A stretch of 6,695 bases of DNA from Methanobacterium sp. (GTDB lineage Archaea; Methanobacteriota; Methanobacteria; Methanobacteriales; Methanobacteriaceae): positions 1-6,695 of the forward strand of contig WASR01000229.1 in assembly GCA_009712615.1 (NCBI GenBank). Reading direction: 5' to 3'. A model generated the notes under the pieces. It was not told the DNA's origin. It was given only the letters and a program-made list of their open reading frames with translations, and ran no database searches. Position numbers and translations under genes: made by a program. Shown here piece after piece: positions 1 to 5,090 of the stretch; positions within the stretch are counted from its first letter, which is position 1, and every line of letters begins with the position of its first letter.

Positions 1-8
1 GTTTAGGA

Positions 9-746
9 ATGATTCTTTTGTGTATTATACCCGCAGTTGATATTAAAAATGGTAAATGTGTGCAGTTGGTTCAGGGAAAACCTGGAACTGAACAGGTGAT
101 CATAGACAATCCCCATGAAGTGGCAAAAAATTGGGAAGATAAAGGTGCTGAAATACTTCATGTAATTAACCTTGATGGTGCCTTTGGAGAGGGCTCTAAA
201 AATAGGGAAGTCATTGAAAAGATTATTGACACAGTTTCTGTTCCTGTTCAGCTTGGTGGAGGAATAAGAACAGTGGATGATGCTGCGAACCTCCTGGATT
301 TAGGTGTTGAGAGGGTTATTTTAGGTACTATGGCAGTTGAAAATCCAGAACTGGTTGATCAATTAGCTGATGAGTATGGTAGTGACAGCATCATTGTTGC
401 CCTGGACAGTAAAAATTCAGAGGTGGTTGTTAAGGGATGGACTGAATCCACGGGAAAAACAGCACCGGAATTGGGTTTATCACTTCAAAAACATGGTGCT
501 GGAGGAATTTTGTTCACAAATGTGGATGTTGAAGGGCTTCTGTCAGGTTTTAATATGGATCCACTCCTGGAATTGTTAGATGCGGTTAACATTCCTGTCA
601 TATACTCTGGAGGAGTTACAACACTGGAAGATATTGAGACACTGAGTAAAACCAGGACCTTTGGTACTGTGATAGGCTCTGCTCTTTATAAAGGCAGAAT
701 AGACTTTGAAACTGCCCTTAAATTTCAGGCTGTTCACAATTTCTAA
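9..746 (+). CDS. hisA: HisA: phosphoribosylformimino-5-aminoimidazole carboxamide ribotide isomerase
   Basis: HisA carries out the fourth step of histidine biosynthesis, the Amadori isomerisation of ProFAR to PRFAR, in the cytoplasm. At 245 residues the protein is a full-length single (beta/alpha)8 barrel. Visible landmarks are [13 protein letters not shown] with the first catalytic Asp (D11), QLGGGIR (81-87), VALDSK with D133 and the following [14 protein letters not shown] with the second catalytic Asp (D173), and the phosphate-binding YSGGV (199-203) and IGSALYKG (222-229). All key residues are present. The start is uncertain. ATG at 9 gives the N-terminus [11 protein letters not shown], whereas TTG at 18 gives MCIIPAVD, closer to the usual HisA start, and has AGGAATGAT just upstream as a possible ribosome binding site. 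The gene stands apart from other his genes, as is common in methanogens. A T9 tract lies about 60 nt downstream. The family call is secure; the first few residues are not. Confidence 0.95.
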   Translation: MILLCIIPAVDIKNGKCVQLVQGKPGTEQVIIDNPHEVAKNWEDKGAEILHVINLDGAFGEGSKNREVIEKIIDTVSVPVQLGGGIRTVDDAANLLDLGVERVILGTMAVENPELVDQLADEYGSDSIIVALDSKNSEVVVKGWTESTGKTAPELGLSLQKHGAGGILFTNVDVEGLLSGFNMDPLLELLDAVNIPVIYSGGVTTLEDIETLSKTRTFGTVIGSALYKGRIDFETALKFQAVHNF

Positions 747-804
747 CTGCAATGCAAAATAAACCCAGTTTACAACCTTATTATTCAATTTTATAAAACC
801 CAAA

Positions 805-813
805 TTTTTTTTT
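805..813 (+). terminator. Oligo-T terminator after hisA
   Basis: Nine consecutive T residues lie 58 nt beyond the hisA stop codon, followed by TATTTAAT. Archaeal RNA polymerase terminates at such T-rich tracts without needing a hairpin, and none is obvious here. The position between hisA and the next gene supports separate transcription units. Confidence 0.5.
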
Positions 814-850
814 ATTTAATCTGTTTAGATGGATTTTAGAGTCTGTAGCT

Positions 851-860
851 TTTAAAATAT
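851..860 (+). promoter_or_regulatory. Possible TATA box upstream of the Mur ligase gene
   Basis: TTTAAAATAT resembles an archaeal box A. Transcription would start near 880-890 and give an unusually long leader of about 140 nt before ATG 1028 (or about 90 nt before TTG 977). The whole gap is AT-rich, so chance matches are likely. The alternative TTTTAATA near 911-918 is about as plausible. No purine-rich BRE is clear. Confidence 0.22.
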
Positions 861-1027
861 CAGTTATGAGTCTAGTTGCATTTCTATGTTCTGAAACTTT
901 GATTTAATGATTTTAATAGGAACTTATCTCCAAATTATGGTCTTTATTTCAGTTTAACAGTGCATTAATCTGAATTTTGTTTGATTTTGTGTTTTTATTC
1001 CTATTTTTGATTTGGATTTTAAGTTTC

Positions 1028-2443
1028 ATGGAAGAATTTAAATACCTCGTCGGCATAGTAAAATGCATGGGACTATCTGGAAAAATACGGTTTAAAACAG
1101 CAAAAGTATCAGGAAAACTTGCAAAAAGCTTTGTTAAAGTAGGTAAAGGTATGGGAAAAAGTTTTCCAGGCTATTTATTCCTTAAAATTGGATCATACGA
1201 TTGTTTAAAAGAGTTGGCAAAAACTCCGAGGGTGGGTAGCATCATTGTTACTGGTACCAACGGAAAAACAACCACCACAAAATTGATAAGTTTGCTATTG
1301 GAAAACGATGCACCAATATCATACAACTATGACAGTAACACTTTAAACGCCATTACAACTGGTCTTTTAAGTGATAATATTGATTATGGAGTTTTTGAGT
1401 ACGGTATCCGTGATGTAGCCCATGCATTTCCAGATGAAGTCTGCAAACTCGTGGCCCCAATAGGCGTTGTTTACACAAATGTTTCAAGGGAACATTCACT
1501 TGTGGCCGGTGTTGAAAATCCATTCGATAAATATTTGATGGCTAAGGAACTCCTCTGCACGCCCATGAAAACAGGAATTGTTATCTGTAACGCAGATGAC
1601 CCTAGAACAGCGTCCATTGGAATAAAAAAAGAGTCCGAAATTAAGGTAAATTACTATGGTTTTGATTTAGAATCTGAAGACGAAACCATGGTCAAGCCAG
1701 ATGTTGATTGTCCATTATGCGGTTCTAAACTTGAATATACTACCATGTTTTCGAATCATAGGGGAAAGTACAGTTGTAAGTGCGGCTTTGAAAGACCCGA
1801 ACCTAACATGAGGTTAACAGAATTAACTAAAGAGTTTGATGCTTGGTACGTGACACTGGAAGGTGAAGTGTACAACCATACCACAAGCAATGAAATTCCA
1901 GTATTTTTAAAGATAAAAACACCCGCATTTGGACTTTACAATCTTTACAATTTACTGTGTGCAGTGACAACCTACGCATCATTTACAAACAAACCTGAAA
2001 ATATCGAAAATACAGTTAAAAAAATTACAAGTTCCCTTGATCTTTCCATTTTACCACCTGGAAGGTTTGAAATAATGAAAGTTGGGGACAAACTGGTTGG
2101 AATGGGTCAGGGAGATAATGGGGATGCACTAAACGCAAATGTTCAGTTCATGTGCGAATATGTTAAGGATGATCTTGGATTTATCTACACCACCCCTGAC
2201 ACAGGTGAAGATGAAATCTTTGAGGATCATCTGCAATCTGTTATTGCAGCCAAACCCAAGAAGGTTTACGTTGTTCCAGGAAGAACCTCGGTTGATGCTG
2301 CTAAAAGTTACTACAAAATAATCAGTGAATACGTGGATGCTGATTTCTATCCACTTCCATATGAAGAAATGGCTGACAGGCGTTCCAAGATCATCGATCT
2401 CATCCTGAATTCACCCTATAAATACGTTTTAGTATCTGGCTGA
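1028..2443 (+). CDS. MurT-like / pseudomurein-type Mur ligase with zinc ribbon; frame interrupted by TGA near the C-terminus
   Basis: This is a Mur ligase family ATP-dependent amide ligase. Counting from ATG 1028 (471 aa): P-loop TGTNGKTTTTK at about 75-85, a Mg-binding Glu in FEYGIRD (about 124), TNVSREHS (about 151-158), a candidate carbamylated Lys in YLMAKELL (about 173), NADDPR (about 188), a Cys4 zinc ribbon (CPLC at 228-231, CKC at 250-252), FGLYNLYNLLCA (about 301-312), GRFE (345) and GDNGDALNAN (about 362-371) in the C-terminal domain. The ribbon is typical of MurT, the Lipid II amidating partner of GatD. No GatD is nearby, and the KNPAG motif usual in bacterial MurT is replaced. Methanobacteriales use related ligases to build the pseudomurein peptide, the likeliest role here. 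The start is ambiguous: TTG 977 would add 17 mostly hydrophobic residues, possibly translated T-rich spacer, and no start has a clear SD. TGA at 2441 cuts the frame before a plausible C-terminal helix (see separate entry). Confidence 0.85.
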   Translation: MEEFKYLVGIVKCMGLSGKIRFKTAKVSGKLAKSFVKVGKGMGKSFPGYLFLKIGSYDCLKELAKTPRVGSIIVTGTNGKTTTTKLISLLLENDAPISYNYDSNTLNAITTGLLSDNIDYGVFEYGIRDVAHAFPDEVCKLVAPIGVVYTNVSREHSLVAGVENPFDKYLMAKELLCTPMKTGIVICNADDPRTASIGIKKESEIKVNYYGFDLESEDETMVKPDVDCPLCGSKLEYTTMFSNHRGKYSCKCGFERPEPNMRLTELTKEFDAWYVTLEGEVYNHTTSNEIPVFLKIKTPAFGLYNLYNLLCAVTTYASFTNKPENIENTVKKITSSLDLSILPPGRFEIMKVGDKLVGMGQGDNGDALNANVQFMCEYVKDDLGFIYTTPDTGEDEIFEDHLQSVIAAKPKKVYVVPGRTSVDAAKSYYKIISEYVDADFYPLPYEEMADRRSKIIDLILNSPYKYVLVSG

Positions 2444-2503
2444 GGTCCAGAACATTACATGTGGGCCGAACTTAAATCTGAACTCAAAAGCCACATGAAT
2501 TAA
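2441..2503 (+). other. In-frame TGA plus 19-codon coding-like extension of the Mur ligase
   Basis: After VLVSG the frame meets TGA (2441-2443), then continues GPEHYMWAELKSELKSHMN to TAA at 2501-2503, with a T6 tract starting 6 nt later. The extension has ordinary codon use and reads as a loop followed by an amphipathic helix. It occupies the place where bacterial MurT proteins end with a strand and helix of the type ATYTAMLELRKIL. That suggests the ancestral C-terminus lies at 2503 and the TGA replaced a sense codon; Cys, Trp, Arg or Gly are each one base away. Possible explanations are a sequencing error, a recent nonsense mutation, read-through, or recoding. I see no convincing SECIS-like stem downstream, and selenocysteine is not known from Methanobacteriales. 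Confidence 0.6.
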
Positions 2504-2508
2504 ATCTA

Positions 2509-2514
2509 TTTTTT
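2509..2514 (+). terminator. First oligo-T tract after the Mur ligase gene
   Basis: A T6 tract starts 6 nt beyond the distal TAA (2501-2503) and 66 nt beyond the TGA. Its tight spacing to the distal stop, rather than to the TGA, mildly supports 2503 as the original end of the gene. Confidence 0.35.
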
Positions 2515-2580
2515 GGGAAAAAATTAGTTAGAAATATCCCCACATTCCATTTTAAAGTAACCACAACTCATAAACCAATA

Positions 2581-2588
2581 TTTTTTTT
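2581..2588 (+). terminator. Second oligo-T tract after the Mur ligase gene
   Basis: Eight T residues in the context CCAATATTTTTTTTAAAG form a stronger archaeal-type termination signal for the plus-strand Mur ligase transcript, before the convergent flippase gene is reached. Confidence 0.45.
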
Positions 2589-2666
2589 AAAGCCTCATTG
2601 AAGTGATCAAACCAATGAACCAATTTTATACTAAGTTTAACAGTTTCTTACGGTTATGAAACCTCT

Positions 2667-2673
2667 AAAAAAA
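2667..2673 (-). terminator. Oligo-T terminator (minus strand) after the flippase gene
   Basis: A7 on the plus strand is T7 on the minus strand, 38 nt beyond the flippase stop codon. Together with the plus-strand T tracts it separates the two convergent genes. No strong hairpin precedes it. Confidence 0.45.
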
Positions 2674-2711
2674 TAATTTGTGGATATGGAATTTATTTTG
2701 TGTAAATGTAC

Positions 2712-4274
2712 TTATTCAACTGCATATCTACTTAAAATATCCACCATTCTGTGGACAGTTCCAGATAATGGACCTAACTTGTTTCCAACTTTGTAGAGTA
2801 GTTTTAGGTCTTCTAGTTTTAATCCGCCTATAACTGCCAGTACTCCAAGGTACAAAAATGGAGATAAAACAATTCCAATGAACAGGAAAAGTACAGTTGG
2901 CGGGAACAGCATGAAAACAGCCCCCATTATGATTGATGCCAGCAAAATCTTTCCATATTCCATTAAGGGTAGTTTGACATTTGCAAGTTTTAATGTGCTC
3001 CACATCAACGTTGCCATGATAAACAGTGATGCAAGGGTTGTTGCAACAGCAGCACCATTAATCCCATATGTTGGAATCAGGGCTAGGCTTAATATTAGAT
3101 CTAATGTTACACCAGCTACCAATACGTACATTGGTAGCCTCGGTTTTCCAAGACCTTGGGATATGCTGGATGAAATTGTGTAGAGTGTGAAGAAAAGCAT
3201 TCCAGCTGCAAGGATTTGCAGTGCAGCCACACCTGGTAGAAAATCCTGTCCAAATAAAAGTTTGATTATTGGATTTGCAAACACAACTGTCCCTACACAG
3301 AGCGGTATAACAACAAATGAAACGTACCTGTACGACTGTCTGATGTAGGTTTTTAAGAGTACATGGTCCCTCAGACTCATTGCCTCGGCTGTTGCTGGAA
3401 GCACCGATGTTGCCACAGCCATGGATATTATGAGTGGAAGTCTGGCAATGGTGCTTGATACATTGAAGTAACCCATTAAATTGCTTTCAGGATAATAATA
3501 AGCTATTACGTAGGTTGCCATATCATACAGGGCTAATTCTGCCAGTCCCGTGATCACTACAGGTATTGAAAAAATTATGAGCATTTTAGCTATACCCAAC
3601 TGATCAGAAAATTCTAACTTGGGGCTTGCCCTCGATAACAGACTTCTTGGTTTGGACAGTTTTCTACGAACATCCCTCTGGAAGAGATAAACTGCTGCTC
3701 CGAGTGCTGCCATGAATCCTATGGCAGTACCAATTACAGCCCCTGCAACATATAGCCCTGCCCAAACAAGTAAAATAGCGGCTCCGACCATGAAAATTAG
3801 TTCCACTGCCCTTGTTATCAGGATGTTGGTCATCTGATAAAATCCCTGGAAAGTTCCCCTCATGGCCCCAACAATCACGCTGAATGGTGTGATGAGTGCT
3901 ATGAGTTGGAATGGTACTGTTGCTTCTGGGTTGTTAAGTGCTACAGCAATTGGATGTGCCAGAAAAAATATGATAACACTGAATAAAAGTCCAAATCCTG
4001 TCATCATCGTCATTGCAACACTTATAATGGTTTTAACCATCTCAGTATCATTTTGTGCATGATACTCCGATACATGTTTTGCAATGGCCGGGGGCAGTCC
4101 TGCACCTGCGATGATGATAAAAAATCCTTGGAGTGGCCAGGTGATACTAAGTATACTGTAACCTGCAGGCCCAAGTAAATTTGCCATTGCCACCTTGTAT
4201 ATGTACCCTCCTATCCTGTAGAGGAATGATCCAATGAGGATGACTATACTGCCCTTAGCAATCTTTGAACTCAT
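2712..4274 (-). CDS. Polysaccharide/lipid-linked oligosaccharide flippase (MATE/MOP superfamily, SpoVB/Wzx-like)
   Basis: This 520-residue polytopic membrane protein probably has 12-14 transmembrane helices, the usual size and layout for PST/MOP flippases that move lipid-linked sugars across the cytoplasmic membrane. Family landmarks are an N-terminal helix of type KGSIVILIGSFLYRIGGY, then LLGPAGYSI (33-41), GAMRGTFQGFYQMTN (136-150), a basic cytoplasmic loop around 199-210 (QRDVRRKLSKPR), and a C-terminal half with ISQGLGKPRLP (371-381), IPTYGINGAAVATT (400-413) and several further helices. The last 30 residues are a soluble tail. It ends 40 nt before a minus-strand T7 tract and converges on the Mur ligase gene. 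Only a weak GGTT-type SD precedes the ATG. Substrate cannot be read from sequence: a pseudomurein precursor, a glycoprotein oligosaccharide or another surface glycan are all possible. Proximity to the Mur ligase is suggestive only. Confidence 0.9.
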   Translation of the reverse strand: MSSKIAKGSIVILIGSFLYRIGGYIYKVAMANLLGPAGYSILSITWPLQGFFIIIAGAGLPPAIAKHVSEYHAQNDTEMVKTIISVAMTMMTGFGLLFSVIIFFLAHPIAVALNNPEATVPFQLIALITPFSVIVGAMRGTFQGFYQMTNILITRAVELIFMVGAAILLVWAGLYVAGAVIGTAIGFMAALGAAVYLFQRDVRRKLSKPRSLLSRASPKLEFSDQLGIAKMLIIFSIPVVITGLAELALYDMATYVIAYYYPESNLMGYFNVSSTIARLPLIISMAVATSVLPATAEAMSLRDHVLLKTYIRQSYRYVSFVVIPLCVGTVVFANPIIKLLFGQDFLPGVAALQILAAGMLFFTLYTISSSISQGLGKPRLPMYVLVAGVTLDLILSLALIPTYGINGAAVATTLASLFIMATLMWSTLKLANVKLPLMEYGKILLASIIMGAVFMLFPPTVLFLFIGIVLSPFLYLGVLAVIGGLKLEDLKLLYKVGNKLGPLSGTVHRMVDILSRYAVE

Positions 4275-4318
4275 AATTATAACCGTTGAAATTTAATTTA
4301 GTAGTATGATACTCAACC

Positions 4319-4330
4319 AGAGTTAACTCT
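4319..4330. promoter_or_regulatory. Perfect 12-bp palindrome AGAGTTAACTCT, possible operator
   Basis: The palindrome lies 45 nt upstream of the flippase start codon and just downstream, in the direction of minus-strand transcription, of the AT-rich stretch ATTAAATCTATA (4344-4333) that could be its TATA box. A protein bound here would cover the region between TATA box and transcription start, the classic position of an archaeal repressor. The role is inferred from position only. Confidence 0.3.
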
Positions 4331-4332
4331 AG

Positions 4333-4344
4333 TATAGATTTAAT
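4333..4344 (-). promoter_or_regulatory. Possible TATA box for the flippase gene
   Basis: Read on the minus strand this is ATTAAATCTATA. A start about 25 nt downstream, near 4310, would give a leader of about 35 nt. It is a loose match in an AT-rich region; ACTAAATTAAATTT closer to the gene would place the start too near the ATG. Confidence 0.25.
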
Positions 4345-4469
4345 GTTTGATGTCTATAATAGTATAATGGATATCAGTGATGTAAAAATTGACTCTGATG
4401 GTTTTCCATGATTGAAATTAGAATAATGGACACTTCATTAACTCTGCTAAGAATTAGTGTTTAGTTCTA

Positions 4470-4485
4470 CATGTATAAATACATG
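4470..4485. promoter_or_regulatory. TATA box for ribL inside a 16-bp palindrome
   Basis: TATAAATA (4474-4481) is a near-ideal archaeal box A. It sits in the inverted repeat CATGTAT-AA-ATACATG, with perfect 7-bp arms. Transcription would begin near 4505 and leave a leader of about 50 nt before ribL. Because the symmetry spans the TATA box, it may double as a regulator site, or it may be a chance product of TATA-like sequence. Confidence 0.45.
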
Positions 4486-4555
4486 GACCAATATATGAAA
4501 TTCAAATTTCAGTTTTATTTATCAACAGAAAATTCATTTCTAAATTTAATGAGGG

Positions 4556-5020
4556 GTGTATATTATTAAAGTTATTATGGCGACAGGCACATTTGACATA
4601 ATTCATCCAGGTCATGGATACTACCTTGAGGAATCTAAAAAAATTGGTGGTGAAGATGCCCATCTGGTTGTGGTGGTTGCAAGGGATTCCACTGTACGAT
4701 CCAAAAAGAGATTGCCTGTTGTCGATGAAAAACAGCGGCTAGAAGTTGTTCAGATGTTAAAACCCGTGGATGAAGCCTATCTTGGTGATGAAGAAGATAT
4801 GTTTAAGGTTGTCGAGAAGATCAAACCTGACATCATAACCATAGGTCCAGATCAGAAACACAACGTTGAAAAACTCAAGAATCAACTTAAAGAAAGGGGT
4901 ATTGAATCTGATGTAGTGAAGGTTACTGGATACAGGAAAGCCGAACTAGACAGTACATGTAAAATTATTAAAAAAGTACAGTCCATGGAATTCGATCCCA
5001 AAATATTTGAGGAATGTTGA
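4556..5020 (+). CDS. ribL: Archaeal FAD synthetase RibL (nucleotidyltransferase)
   Basis: RibL transfers AMP from ATP to FMN, making FAD, the last step of flavin cofactor synthesis in archaea. The protein is a small cytidylyltransferase-like Rossmann enzyme of 154 residues, the family's usual length. Visible motifs are [14 protein letters not shown] with the nucleotide-binding HPGH (17-20), VVVARDSTV (39-47), a basic KKRLP with DEKQRL (50-62), IGPDQ (96-100) and LDSTCKII (131-138) in place of the classic ISSTRI motif. C135 and the terminal C154 recall the C-terminal cysteines reported to make the Methanocaldococcus enzyme (MJ1179) air-sensitive. The start is debatable: GTG 4556 lies inside the SD-like GAGGGGTG (4551-4558), ATG 4577 would begin directly at MATGTFD but sits 18 nt from that SD, and ATT 4565 has ideal spacing. 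It is monocistronic, with its own TATA box and terminator. A glycerol-3-phosphate or other cytidylyltransferase is the less likely alternative. Confidence 0.85.
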   Translation: MYIIKVIMATGTFDIIHPGHGYYLEESKKIGGEDAHLVVVVARDSTVRSKKRLPVVDEKQRLEVVQMLKPVDEAYLGDEEDMFKVVEKIKPDIITIGPDQKHNVEKLKNQLKERGIESDVVKVTGYRKAELDSTCKIIKKVQSMEFDPKIFEEC

Positions 5021-5026
5021 GAATTA

Positions 5027-5049
5027 GAAGGAAACCCGTTTTCCTTTTT
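5027..5049 (+). terminator. Stem-loop and T-tract terminator after ribL
   Basis: AAGGAAA (5028-5034) pairs perfectly with TTTCCTT (5040-5046) around the loop CCCGT, and runs directly into T residues ending at 5049. It lies 7 nt past the ribL stop. It looks like a bacterial-style intrinsic terminator, though the 7-bp stem is AT-rich. Confidence 0.6.
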
Positions 5050-5065
5050 GAATCAAATCATTTCT

Positions 5066-5082
5066 AAAAAAAAAGAAAAAAA
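5066..5082 (-). terminator. Double oligo-T terminator (minus strand) after the surface protein gene
   Basis: The plus strand reads A9-G-A7, so minus-strand transcripts meet T7-C-T9 within 25 nt of the surface protein stop codon. This is a strong archaeal-type signal facing the ribL terminator. Confidence 0.55.
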
Positions 5083-5090
5083 GAGGGAAT

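Noticed and set aside
370..803. Open frames at 370-579 (plus) and 576-803 (minus) overlapping hisA
   Set aside because: They overlap a securely identified gene in other frames, have unlikely composition and no ribosome binding site.
2139..2321. 60-codon open frame inside the Mur ligase gene
   Set aside because: Out-of-frame shadow of the ligase C-terminal domain.
2504..2560. SECIS-like element that would support selenocysteine at the TGA
   Set aside because: Only a weak GGGA/TCCC pairing with a long loop is present; it lacks the GC-rich stem and internal-loop features of archaeal SECIS elements.
2642..2663. GTTTC...GAAAC inverted repeat as a terminator hairpin
   Set aside because: Only 5 bp with a 10-nt loop and no T tract directly after it in either direction; the nearby T7 is a better candidate.
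2728..4062. Open frames at 2728-3003 (minus) and 2878-3183, 3862-4062 (plus) within the flippase gene
   Set aside because: They are shadows of the flippase gene in other frames; their translations have no recognisable motif or independent start signals.
4275..4555. tRNA, riboswitch or other structured RNA in the divergent intergenic region
   Set aside because: No cloverleaf, conserved riboswitch core or GC-rich structured segment can be seen; the region is AT-rich promoter-like sequence.
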